Source of the DNA: a bacterium
Lineage (GTDB): Bacteria > SZUA-79 > Acidulodesulfobacterales > Acidulodesulfobacteraceae
DNA: 64,000 nt
Reading direction: 5' to 3'
Assembly: GCA_021809845.1 (NCBI GenBank)
Contig: JAJZJW010000004.1
Span: forward strand, 1 to 64,000
The notes under the pieces: generated by a model
Database searches by the model: none
Seen by the model: only the letters and a program-made list of their open reading frames with translations
Told to the model about the DNA's origin: nothing
Translations under genes and position numbers: made by a program
In this document: piece by piece, positions 43,164 to 52,562 of the stretch
How positions within the stretch are numbered: the stretch's first letter is position 1
Layout: each line of letters starts with the position of its first letter

Positions 43164-43910
43164 ATGAATGAAGTACAACCAAAATTAACAAAACATATAA
43201 ACATTCCCGATATTATCATAGGTTTGATCATAGTTGTTTTTATAACTTTTATGATTACAACCTATCTTGCCTTACATTGTCCAGAAAGCGATACACATTT
43301 AAATAATATATATTTCATGGTATTACAGGATGTTTTTGTTCCTCTTGGAACATTAGCACTGGCTTTTGCATTTTTTTATCAAATCAAAACAGCAGGGGTG
43401 GAATATTTAGAAAGAAGAAGGGCATTATTTGAAATTTTTATTTCAAGATTAAATAGTTATATTAATTATTGTGACAAAATTATAGATAAAAAAGAAAGCG
43501 ATGATAGAACAGGCAATAAAAATACGGCTGTTTCTGATGCCGAAAAGTTTAAAAAGGCAGTTCTTATCGATATTTATGCTAACGAGGTAGTGAAAAAAGG
43601 GCACAGCGTATCTATGTCTTCCGAATCTGCAGAAACACTAAAAAAAGCATTGAAAGAATTAACGCCTGATGAGCTTTAATCAGTAGAATTTTTTGTGGAA
43701 AGAGAGCAAGAATATACAATGTTTATAAAAGAAAGCAGATTTTTTACATTTGACATTATAAAGAGAATAATGTCCCTTTATGATGATATTCGCCTTTTTA
43801 ATAAGGGATTTAATTCGAGCGAAAATAAACGGAATTTTTTAAAATACTACGCACCCAAACTTAAAAACTCATGCGAAGAATGCTTGAAGTATCTTAAGAA
43901 ACAATTATAA
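43164..43910 (+). pseudogene. Two-helix membrane protein interrupted by an in-frame stop
   Basis: The first part (171 residues, 43164-43679) has membrane helices at about 16-36 and 50-70 followed by a coiled region. Its TAA stop is followed in the same frame by an open stretch to 43910 that continues as helical sequence ('VEREQEYTMFIKESRFFTFDIIKRIMSLY'). One changed codon would give a single 249-residue protein. Membrane proteins of this layout occur in phage-abortive systems, but no family is certain. The second part could instead start at GTG 43695 or ATG 43719. Confidence 0.5.
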
Positions 43911-43996
43911 GATTAAGGTACTTTAATTTCAATGAGTATCTTTAATACATTTAATGTCAATTTAATACAATAATAAAATTTCTTTATGGAGGATTA

Positions 43997-45771
43997 ATGA
44001 AAATGGAGAGGGAATTTTCTTTACATGATTTTTCTTTAATTAAAATAAAAACTACAAAAGTAATGCAAGAACAAAATATAAAAAGAATTTCTAATGCATT
44101 TCTTTTTTTCTCTTTGGAAACGTTATTAGCATTACAAGATGATGAAATTAAAGATTCAATAACTGATACTTGCTATTTGAATGATGAAACTAATAAAAGA
44201 GGAAAAGATAGAGGCATAGATGCTGTTTATATAGATGATCAAAATGAAATACCGATAATTCATTTTTTCAATTGCAAATATGTTGAAGATAGCAAGAAAT
44301 CAAAAAATAATAATTTTCCATCAGGAGAGATAGATAAAATTTTGACATTTATAAATGATTTAATGATGGAAGATGACAATTTACAAAATACAAATAATAT
44401 TTTATTTTCAAAAGTGAAGGAAATATGGGATTTAATGAAAAAAGGAGAAACTAAATTTATTATTCATCTTTGTTCAAATCATTATTTAGGGCTTGAAAAG
44501 ACAGAAAAAGAAAGATTTGAAAATCAAATAAAAAAATACAGCACTGTAAAGTTTGAATATAATTTACTTACAAATTTATCGGATAAGTTTTCAGAATTTA
44601 ATAAAATAAGCGTTAATAGCAAAGTCAGGGTAATAAGAAAAGATTTATTTGATAAGGCTGATGGTGATATTAGAGCTTTAATTTTAAATATTCAAGGAAT
44701 TGATTTGATTAGAATGATTTTGGGCGATGAAAATATGAGAAATAGTTTTGATTACGCTGATACTGATTTAAATAGTATGACAAATATGGAGCTATTACCT
44801 GATGCATTTGCGGAAAATGTTCGAATTTACCTTAAACAAAGGTCAAGGATAAATAAAAATATTAAGAAAACAGCTTTGTCAGATAATAATAGCAAGTTCT
44901 TTTATTTTAATAATGGAATAACTATAATATGCAAGAATTACTCCTATGGTGATGGAATTAGCCCCATCTTAACATTAGAAGATATTCAAGTAGTCAACGG
45001 CAGTCAGACTATCTATTCGCTTTATGAGGCATTTAAACAAGATTATTTAAAATTGAAAGGGGTTAGTTTATTATGCAGAATTTATGAAATAAAAGAGAAT
45101 AAAAGTTTAAGTGCAAATATCGCAGAATATACTAATAGTCAGAATCCGGTAAAAAGCAGAGATATAAGATCAATTGATTTTGTTCAACAGAAATTAGAAG
45201 ATGAATTAAAGGTGCTGGGATACTTTTATGAAAGAAAGAAAAATCAATATGTAAATGAAAGTAAAGATAAAAGAATTGATTCTGAAAAAACTGGACAAAC
45301 GCTGATGGCGTTTTATAATGAAATGCCAATAGAGGCAAGAAATAATAAATCAATAATATTTGGAGATAAAAATATGAAGATGTATTTACCGAGGATATGA
45401 CAGGAGAGATGTTATTATTGTCTTATAATTTATTTAATAAAGTGGAACAACTAAAAAATAAAAAAACATTGGAGATTGAAAATAATCCAAGTCTATTTGA
45501 AAAGGAACATTTTATATTATATTCTTCATACTTTATTCTTTTTATTCTTAAAAAAATTGCAGAAAAGAAGGAAGTAAAATTAGAGCTCAAAAATGAAAAA
45601 GAAATAATTAAATATTATAGTAATGCTATAGATATATTAAAATATATACTAAATATAGAAAAGAAAAATAATCCAAATTCATTGTATACAACGATATTCA
45701 AACTAAATAGAATAAAGTCTGTATTTGACTCAGAGATGATAGAAAAAAATATTATAGAAAATTATTTATAA
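43997..45771 (+). pseudogene. AIPR-family abortive-infection protein, frameshifted
   Basis: The first 467 residues (to 45400) have the AIPR layout: 'GIDAVYIDDQNEIPIIHFFNCKY', 'FFYFNNGITIIC', 'VVNGSQTIYSLYEAF' and 'TNSQNPVKSRDIRSIDFVQQKLE'. At A5 (45368-45372) the frame breaks. Adding one A gives 'KKYEDVFTEDMTGEMLLLSYNLFNKVEQL', which continues smoothly into the 45397-45771 frame. The repaired protein would have about 591 residues, a normal AIPR length. AIPR proteins act in abortive phage defence. This is either a decayed gene or a homopolymer error. GGAGG precedes the start. Confidence 0.8.
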
Positions 45772-45953
45772 ATTAAAATTATTTATATTTCATATCATTT
45801 ATCATTTTTACTGTAATGATTATAAGCAAAAAAGTTAAAAATTAACAGTAATATAAGGAATAAGAGGTTAGGTGAAATTGCTTAAATAATTGCAAAACAT
45901 GTAAAAAACAGTTTTATTAAATTAATTGAATATTTTAGAACAGTAGTAAAATC

Positions 45954-46880
45954 GTGGATAAAAAGACAATAGCACCAGCTGCAATAAACGCCTTAATAGA
46001 AGCCTTAACTAATATTTATTGGTATAAGTCTGAACTTAGAAGTTTCATTGCTAACACCGTTAGTGATTTTTCATTATTAACAAAACTTAATTGGGAAGAT
46101 TATAAAAGAAATATTATATCTACATTAATAAACTTTCTTGTGGAAGATCAAGACCATTATCAAAATGATTTGTTGAAATTAATGACTGAAGTTTGCAAAA
46201 TTGATGATTTTTCTCATCTGGAAAGAATAAAAGACGGTGGCAAAGAAAAGGCAATGATTGCCAGAAAATCCGTCGAAGCGCTTAAAAGACTTATGGAGCC
46301 TCACGAAAATATCATCAAAGAACAAATAACAAAAGAAGAACACATAAAAAAAGCTTTTGAAAAAACCTTACAAATACAAGGCGTTCAGCAAAAACTTGAT
46401 GAAATAAAAAATACTTTTTACCAACTGATAAGTTCTCAAGAAAACCAAAAAAGAGGGTTTATGCTTGAAAAGATTATGAAAAACTTATTTAATCTATTTG
46501 ATTTAGATCCTAAAGCTTCTTTTAAAATTATTGGGGAGCAGATAGATGGAGCGTTCACCTTCAATAATACTGATTATTTATTTGAAAGCAAATGGCAGCA
46601 TAAACCCATTGATATAAAAGATCTTGATGCATTTAGCGGAAAATTAAATAGAAAATTGGATAATACGCTGGGCCTTTTTCTCTCTATAAATGGTTTTTCA
46701 GCGGATGCGGTAAAGGCACATTCTACAGGTAGAAGACTTATGATTTTAATGGATGGCTCTGATTTAATGGCTGTTTTAGAAGGAAGAATTGATTTACTGT
46801 TATTACTATTTAAAAAAAGAAGGTGCGCAGCTCAAACAGGCAATATTTATTTAAAAATTCACGAAATTATTTCTGGTTAA
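45954..46880 (+). CDS. PD-(D/E)xK endonuclease with helical N-terminal domain
   Basis: This 308-residue protein starts at GTG 45954 with a weak ribosome site. Residues 1-80 form an alpha-helical domain reminiscent of effector-associated or death-like adaptor domains ('INALIEALTNIYWYKSELRSFIANTV'). The C-terminal half has the Mrr-like nuclease core 'RGFMLEKIMKNLF' (Glu172), 'GEQIDGAFTF' (Asp198) and 'YLFESKWQ' (Glu211, Lys213). It looks like a stand-alone restriction or suicide nuclease. The N-terminal assignment is weak; the nuclease core is clear. Confidence 0.65.
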   Translation: MDKKTIAPAAINALIEALTNIYWYKSELRSFIANTVSDFSLLTKLNWEDYKRNIISTLINFLVEDQDHYQNDLLKLMTEVCKIDDFSHLERIKDGGKEKAMIARKSVEALKRLMEPHENIIKEQITKEEHIKKAFEKTLQIQGVQQKLDEIKNTFYQLISSQENQKRGFMLEKIMKNLFNLFDLDPKASFKIIGEQIDGAFTFNNTDYLFESKWQHKPIDIKDLDAFSGKLNRKLDNTLGLFLSINGFSADAVKAHSTGRRLMILMDGSDLMAVLEGRIDLLLLLFKKRRCAAQTGNIYLKIHEIISG

Positions 46881-46953
46881 AAAAAATAAATATTTAATAA
46901 GATAGAATTTTAATAACCTAAAGGAAAAAATTAATTAAAAAAATAATATATAT

Positions 46954-47490
46954 ATGCTTAGTAAATTACTAAAAACATATCTAATTCTAACATCACTTGC
47001 GCCATTATGTATTTCTGTTTCATATATATTTTATGAGAAATATGGATTATCTATTTCAGATTTCATTCCATTGGCAATAATGATTATAGTTGGATGGTCG
47101 TCTTTATATATACTACGCTTTGCCGCGTCAAGCTTTGAATTATTTAATGAAATAACTATTGCCAAGATTAAATCCATAGATAAGGAAGTTATAGGATTCC
47201 TTATCGCTTACAGTCTGCCATTGCTTCTTTTAAATGTAAATAATATTAAAATACATACATTATTTTTTATAATTGTCGTGTTTATATTAATATTTGGACT
47301 GGTAATTTGGGGGACACATTCATTCCAAGTGAACCCATTGCTTGGCATATTTGGATTTCATTTTTATGAAATTGAAACCGAAAATGGTATAACTTTAATG
47401 TTAATAACAAAAGAAGAAATTATTAAAGCAAAACATATAAAGCAAATCGTCAAATTAACGGAAGATGTAATATTAGAGGTAAAAAAATAA
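46954..47490 (+). CDS. kwaA: Kiwa defence membrane protein, KwaA-like
   Basis: This 178-residue protein has four membrane helices (about 8-27, 38-58, 79-97, 103-122) and a cytoplasmic tail with 'GIFGFHFYEIETENGITLMLITKEEI', as in KwaA. KwaA senses phage infection at the inner membrane in the two-gene Kiwa system. Its stop is immediately followed by the start of a KwaB-like gene, the normal Kiwa arrangement. Confidence 0.75.
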   Translation: MLSKLLKTYLILTSLAPLCISVSYIFYEKYGLSISDFIPLAIMIIVGWSSLYILRFAASSFELFNEITIAKIKSIDKEVIGFLIAYSLPLLLLNVNNIKIHTLFFIIVVFILIFGLVIWGTHSFQVNPLLGIFGFHFYEIETENGITLMLITKEEIIKAKHIKQIVKLTEDVILEVKK

Positions 47491-48450
47491 ATGAAAAAAT
47501 TATTACATATTTTTGCACTTACTGATAATCATGATAATCCTATTTTCAAAATCTCCATATCAAAGGAAGTTCAAGATGAAATTTCAAAAACTTTTGAAAA
47601 ACAGGAAGAAGAGTTCACGTCAAACATTGAAAGTGCAATTTCTTTTAATGGCAACTATAAACCAGAAGAAAATGAACTTCTTTATATAGAAAATTTTTTA
47701 CCTTCAAGTAATACAGAAAATGGAGAGGATATTAAAAATCCAAATATTAATATCGTAAATAAAATGCGGAATGCCATTAAAAATCCAACTACTATTTGTT
47801 GTGAAAATTTAACCATTAAAGATATGCCTTTAGACAGTATCCGTGCTATATTTTCTGGTTATATTTTTGAAAATAAAACAATTAGAATCTTAATACAGGT
47901 TTTTAACAATAGCCATATTATAACTAAAAAAGGCTGGCTCGCATTATTCCTTGACAAGAACGTATTTACCAAAATTGATCCCAAAAATCTTCTTATGTTG
48001 GATAATAAGCTTACTGCGATAATTGACGGAAATAAAATTAAATTTAAAAACTTCTATTATCTTAGGCAAATTTTTGATATGACCCTTTTTTATAGAGAAG
48101 CCACTAACCCAGAATTAATTAATTTTACGAAACTTCCCTTAATGCATTTCCCTGATGCCACAGCTTTCATTGACAGCGCAGACACTCAAATAAGACGGAA
48201 AATAGGGTTAATGTTTGAATTAAATACATTTGATATCCTTAATAAAAATTCTATACCTACTATAGTTAGTGAAGCTAAAAAAATAGGGATTAATCTTACA
48301 ACTATAAAGCAACAAGGCAAAGATATTATTGAAATACCCACAGGAAAGAAAGAAATCATGTTATTTCTTTCTTTTTTAGAAGAAAGTATTTATAAAGGAC
48401 AATTTACACATACAAATTATATATCCAATTCAAAAAAAAAATTTCAATAA
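47491..48450 (+). CDS. kwaB: Kiwa defence effector, KwaB-like (DUF4868)
   Basis: This 319-residue protein has the length and order of DUF4868/KwaB: a long N-terminal beta-rich region, the 'FYYLRQIFDMTLFYREAT' segment (about 189), 'KIGLMFELNTFDIL' (about 232) and a 'TNYISNSKKKFQ' C-terminus resembling the family end. KwaB binds DNA and acts with KwaA to block phage replication. There is no gap between the two genes. The call rests on pattern memory plus pairing. Confidence 0.75.
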   Translation: MKKLLHIFALTDNHDNPIFKISISKEVQDEISKTFEKQEEEFTSNIESAISFNGNYKPEENELLYIENFLPSSNTENGEDIKNPNINIVNKMRNAIKNPTTICCENLTIKDMPLDSIRAIFSGYIFENKTIRILIQVFNNSHIITKKGWLALFLDKNVFTKIDPKNLLMLDNKLTAIIDGNKIKFKNFYYLRQIFDMTLFYREATNPELINFTKLPLMHFPDATAFIDSADTQIRRKIGLMFELNTFDILNKNSIPTIVSEAKKIGINLTTIKQQGKDIIEIPTGKKEIMLFLSFLEESIYKGQFTHTNYISNSKKKFQ

Positions 48451-48562
48451 ATAGTCAAAGATTTAATAAATAAAAACAATGTATTTTTGAGAAAAATATA
48501 ATTATCTTAAATGATTTTTATATATTCCGTCATATCCCTCTTAACAATCCTTCCTAATATTC

Positions 48563-48584
48563 CATTTTGGCATATTCCAAAATG
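48563..48584. promoter_or_regulatory. Palindromic operator (C-box-like) before the HTH gene
   Basis: CATTTTGG and CCAAAATG arms are separated by 6 bp, 37 bp before the ATG of the small XRE gene. Restriction controller genes typically have such palindromes for self-regulation. Confidence 0.55.
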
Positions 48585-48620
48585 TAATATATCATACGCA
48601 AAAGGTAAATAAAGGCAAGC

Positions 48621-48842
48621 ATGTCAACATCTATTTATTCAGACGACCATAAGTTTATTGTTCGGCAATTAAAAAAAGCCCGAGCGGAAGCAGGAATAGA
48701 CCAAAAAAAGGTAGCCGAGCTTTTGGGTAAAACTCAATCGTATATTTCGAAGATAGAATCCGGACAAAGAAAAATAGACATCGTCCAATTAAAACAGTTT
48801 GCCAAAATATATAAGAAAAAAATTGATTTCTTTCTAAAATAA
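48621..48842 (+). CDS. Restriction controller-type XRE protein
   Basis: This 73-residue protein is entirely an HTH domain ('LKKARAEAGIDQKKVAELLGKTQSYISKIESGQRKIDIVQLKQFAKIY'). The size and position just upstream of the restriction nuclease match C-proteins that delay nuclease expression until methylation is complete. A palindromic operator lies upstream. Confidence 0.75.
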   Translation: MSTSIYSDDHKFIVRQLKKARAEAGIDQKKVAELLGKTQSYISKIESGQRKIDIVQLKQFAKIYKKKIDFFLK

Positions 48843-48945
48843 TTAATAAAAAACCTTCCGATTAATTACGTTTCAACATCACACTTAGAGTATTTTTAAA
48901 TAATTTAAATAATTTTTCCTACAAATAACACCTAAAGGAGATTTT

Positions 48946-50346
48946 ATGGTCAAGAAAAAAAGACAAAAAAGAGAATGGAATGAAGAATTCTTAAAACATA
49001 TGAAATTTATTGTAGAACACAAAAATTATGCAACTATGCCAAATAAATTCAAAAAAAACAACGAAATCAAATGGGTTTCTCCGAACGATAAACAAAGAGC
49101 AGCATGGTGGGATGAACAAATTAAAACATTAGATTTAAAAAGTAGGGCTGATGTTGCTAGAGCAATTTATCCTAAAGAATTGCTAGGACTGCATCCTTGT
49201 CAAATTTGCGGCAAAAAATTGAGTATTTTTTATGTTTATCCAAATGAAAATACCCTAAAAAAAATTAATTTGGAAACTATGAATTCATTTCATATTCATG
49301 ATAAAGACATATTCCAGATATTCGATGAAATATATACTAAGATAGGTAAAGATGTTTTTGAGAAATTTAGAACTGTTTTTAAAATTCCTGTCAATATCAA
49401 GGAAACAAAAGAAGATTTTTTTAAATATTTTAAAAATAATTGTAATTCTATGTTAAGCCCGGGCGTTATGTCAAACGCTCCGGATCGACTGGATGGATTT
49501 CATACTTATAACGCATGTTGCAGACCGGAACAGGATACCGGAAGGCATAAATCCAACTTAGTCAGGTATAGTCAAGATAGGCGGGCTTACGAAAATTGGG
49601 CTGAGGGCAATTGGAATTTATCTAATAGATTAATGGGGGAATTTAAAAAATTCAGTGAATTAGTAACCTGTCCGGTTTGCGGGAAAAAGGCGAATATGGC
49701 CGCGGATCACATTGGGCCCATTTCTTTAGGTTTTACGCATAGGCCAAAATTTAATCCAATGTGTGGCTCTTGTAATAGCAAAAAAAATAACAGAATGAGT
49801 TTGAGTGATGTAAAAACTTTAATACAAGATGAAAAAAACGGCCAAAAAGTTATTTCATGGCATTCAAAATCTTTATGGGATTCCTTAAAAACAAAAATAG
49901 GAACTGATGAAGATGCTAAAAAATTAAGTAAAATTATGCGTTGGCACATGAATAACGTTTTATTTCTACTTTCAGAAATCAATTATAATGGACATAAAGA
50001 TTTTTTACGCAAATTCCTTCATTCCGAATATTCATTCTTTGATTATAAATTTGAAAATTTTGACCCTTTTAAATCAGATATACTAACAATCCATGAGAAA
50101 ACGCTTGAGAGCAAAAATAAAGAAAAAAACGCAGAAAGGTATGTAAAAATATCTTTTGAGTCTTTAGAAGATTATGAGAATAAAGATAACAGAAGAGTAA
50201 AAAAATGGATAGATAAAAATATACAGGAAAGCATTAAGGAATTGTTATGTATTTTGAAAAGGAATGAATTAGAGAAAGCATATCAAAAATTAAATGACAT
50301 AGTTAAAGAATTATCTGAGGGGGCAGTCAAATTATTTAACTCATAA
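48946..50346 (+). CDS. HNH type IIS restriction endonuclease (Eco31I/Alw26I/Esp3I-like)
   Basis: This 466-residue protein has a single HNH/zinc site: CPVC (Cys242, Cys245), Asp254-His255, CGSC (Cys273, Cys276) and Asn277. The His-to-Asn spacing of 22 equals that of the Eco31I active site as I recall it (His312, Asn334). An N-terminal 'HPCQICGKKL' adds another Cys pair. Eco31I relatives recognise asymmetric sites containing GTCTC. Two methyltransferases follow on the opposite strand, one C5 and one amino, exactly as needed for an asymmetric site. AAGGAGA precedes the start. Confidence 0.8.
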   Translation: MVKKKRQKREWNEEFLKHMKFIVEHKNYATMPNKFKKNNEIKWVSPNDKQRAAWWDEQIKTLDLKSRADVARAIYPKELLGLHPCQICGKKLSIFYVYPNENTLKKINLETMNSFHIHDKDIFQIFDEIYTKIGKDVFEKFRTVFKIPVNIKETKEDFFKYFKNNCNSMLSPGVMSNAPDRLDGFHTYNACCRPEQDTGRHKSNLVRYSQDRRAYENWAEGNWNLSNRLMGEFKKFSELVTCPVCGKKANMAADHIGPISLGFTHRPKFNPMCGSCNSKKNNRMSLSDVKTLIQDEKNGQKVISWHSKSLWDSLKTKIGTDEDAKKLSKIMRWHMNNVLFLLSEINYNGHKDFLRKFLHSEYSFFDYKFENFDPFKSDILTIHEKTLESKNKEKNAERYVKISFESLEDYENKDNRRVKKWIDKNIQESIKELLCILKRNELEKAYQKLNDIVKELSEGAVKLFNS

Positions 50347-51503
50347 GCATAAAATTCTTCAAAACTAATTTTCCCGACAAGGAATTCTTCATATTTTGAT
50401 CTTGGTTCAATTTCTTGTTCTATAAGGAAATCACCACCTGCTGCTTTTATTGGAGGCATTCCTTTTATGGCATCTGCAACTGTTGTAGGTTTAGGTAACG
50501 TATTATCATCGTTTGAAAAAAGTTTTTTTGGTTTACCTATATCTATATTTTCCAAAGAACCAATAATAAATACTCTTCTTCTTAATTGCGGCACTCCATA
50601 CTCTTCGGCTTTAAGTAAAAGTGGCTGATTAACATGATAACCAATTTTTCTAAAAGCATTAAATATATTACTGACTATTTCACCTTTTTGCATAGATAAA
50701 AGACCAGGAACGTTTTCTATAACAAAAAAAGCCGGTTTTACCTCATTGACGATATCTAAAAAATCCATAAATAATTTATTACGTTTATCGTTAGGATCTC
50801 TTAATCCCGCAGTAGAAAACCCCTGGCAAGGCGGTCCTCCTACAATAACATCAATGCAATATTTTTTGCCTGATTTTATTAATTTATCCTTGTTTTCATC
50901 TAATGTTACATCGCCTAAAATAAAATCCTCTTTATTCGTTATATTATTTAAATGATTTTTACTAAATGTTTCAAAGAAATTCTTTTCGATTTCAATTGCG
51001 CTTGATAATTTATATCCTTGCAATAAAAATCCCTCGGACATACCTCCTGCCCCAGAAAATAAGTCCATAAAAGTTTTGTTAGACAAATACGGCTCTATAA
51101 GTTCTGCTATAGTTCTTGCAAGAAGTGGCGGCACTGCATTTCCAATTTGCTTGTATTGAGATGTTTTACTTCCATAAAATATAAATGAATCCTTAAATGA
51201 CTGAAGTCTTGCAGCTTCCCTTATTGAAATAAGACGATGCTGCTCAGGATGAAGAAAACAGCCATTTCCTATTCTATTAAAATAAGTTGAAATTGTATAG
51301 CTAGGTTTATCCCATTGTAATCTTCCGTAATAGGTCGTTCTGCCGCCAGTTTCACGAATCTGGGCAATTCTTTGGGATTTCACGCTTAAGGGTATATGCC
51401 GCCAATTTCCTCCGGGCGGAATACTCTTGACCATTTCCCATTCCATCTCACTAAAACCTGACGTCACATGATTATAAATTTTTGTTATCATACTTAAATA
51501 CAT
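50283..51503 (-). CDS. Circularly permuted DNA cytosine-C5 methyltransferase
   Basis: This 406-residue protein has the usual motif order broken. Motif IX-like 'RLISIREAARLQSF' (90-103) and motif X 'YKQIGNAVPPLLA' (117-129) come first, then motif I 'FMDLFSGAGG' (145-154), the catalytic 'GGPPCQGFS' (222-230, Cys226), 'ENV' (263-265) and motif VIII 'QLRRRVFIIG' (306-315). The C-terminal 90 residues are probably part of the target-recognition domain. Start at 51503 or 51491. It overlaps the amino-methyltransferase by 10 bp and the endonuclease tail by 64 bp. M.BssHII is a known permuted example. Confidence 0.9.
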   Translation of the reverse strand: MYLSMITKIYNHVTSGFSEMEWEMVKSIPPGGNWRHIPLSVKSQRIAQIRETGGRTTYYGRLQWDKPSYTISTYFNRIGNGCFLHPEQHRLISIREAARLQSFKDSFIFYGSKTSQYKQIGNAVPPLLARTIAELIEPYLSNKTFMDLFSGAGGMSEGFLLQGYKLSSAIEIEKNFFETFSKNHLNNITNKEDFILGDVTLDENKDKLIKSGKKYCIDVIVGGPPCQGFSTAGLRDPNDKRNKLFMDFLDIVNEVKPAFFVIENVPGLLSMQKGEIVSNIFNAFRKIGYHVNQPLLLKAEEYGVPQLRRRVFIIGSLENIDIGKPKKLFSNDDNTLPKPTTVADAIKGMPPIKAAGGDFLIEQEIEPRSKYEEFLVGKISFEEFYAYELNNLTAPSDNSLTMSFNF

Positions 51504-52504
51504 TTATGTTTATATGAGTTATATTTTTGTATCTTCTGGGGCGATTCATCCATTCTTTTTTGCATTAATTTACATGCGGCAGTATTATTGTCTATGCCTA
51601 TCCATTTTCTCTTAAGTTTCTGCGCGGCCGCCAGTGTGGTTCCACATCCGCAAAAAGGGTCTAATACTATTTCTCCAACATTTGAAGAGCACTCTATTAT
51701 CCGCTCCAACAATAATAAAGGTTTTTGAGTTGGATACTGCTGTCTTTCTTTTGATAAGCTATGTATTACATTGATATCCGTCCATATATCTTTCAAAAGC
51801 GTTCCTTCTTTCTCATCTAGATACTGCTTAACTCGAGGTAAACCATTCTTAGAATAAACAATCCTGCCTTCTTTTTCAAGCATTTCCATTTTTTCTTTAG
51901 TGTAAGCCCAGTGCCGACCTTTTGGAGGCATTTTACCTTTCCATTCGTAGTTATTTTTAGTTTCTCCTGCCCCTGTTGGTGTTACGGTTTGATACTTCCT
52001 GCCATCCGGCTCAGAATATCTAAAAAATTTTTTTATATAGCTCTCTGAATAAGGAACATGTTTGCGATTAAATACAAATTTATTAGTCTTAGAATAAAAT
52101 AATATTGTATCATGAATCCTACTGAATCCTCTTCTACCGCCGCCATGAGCGTGCGTTCTTTGCCATATAATTTCATTTTTGAAATTATTTTCTCCAAAAA
52201 TATTATCCATTAAAATTCTAATGTATGCATTTGCATGATCATCGCAATGTAAATATATTGAACCTGTATCCTTAAGTATTCTTTTACATTCAACTAACCT
52301 AGGTTCAATCCATTTTATATATCCCCGAACCCCATTCTTCCATTTATCTTCAAAAGACCTGATATCATCGTTATCTTTCCCATAAACTTTATAGCTCTTA
52401 TTGCTTGAAAAAGGAGGGTCCGCATATATTAAATCTATGGAATTACTATGAAATTTTTTTAGTATTTCTAAATTATCTCCTTCGTAAATAACATTAATTT
52501 TCAT
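51494..52504 (-). CDS. Beta-class DNA amino-methyltransferase (probably N6-adenine)
   Basis: This 336-residue protein has motif IV 'DLIYADPPFSS' (24-34) first and motif I 'EIVLDPFCGCGTTLAAAQKL' (about 283-302) near the end, the beta-class order. DPPF at the catalytic site favours N6-adenine over N4-cytosine (SPPY). Together with the C5 enzyme it would methylate both strands of an asymmetric site, as described for Alw26I, Eco31I and Esp3I. It is upstream of the C5 gene in the same operon. Confidence 0.88.
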   Translation of the reverse strand: MKINVIYEGDNLEILKKFHSNSIDLIYADPPFSSNKSYKVYGKDNDDIRSFEDKWKNGVRGYIKWIEPRLVECKRILKDTGSIYLHCDDHANAYIRILMDNIFGENNFKNEIIWQRTHAHGGGRRGFSRIHDTILFYSKTNKFVFNRKHVPYSESYIKKFFRYSEPDGRKYQTVTPTGAGETKNNYEWKGKMPPKGRHWAYTKEKMEMLEKEGRIVYSKNGLPRVKQYLDEKEGTLLKDIWTDINVIHSLSKERQQYPTQKPLLLLERIIECSSNVGEIVLDPFCGCGTTLAAAQKLKRKWIGIDNNTAACKLMQKRMDESPQKIQKYNSYKHKCI

Positions 52505-52562
52505 AATTCAAATTGAAAAATATTCTTATATGTTTAGTGTTTTTAATTTTAACTTAAATTAT

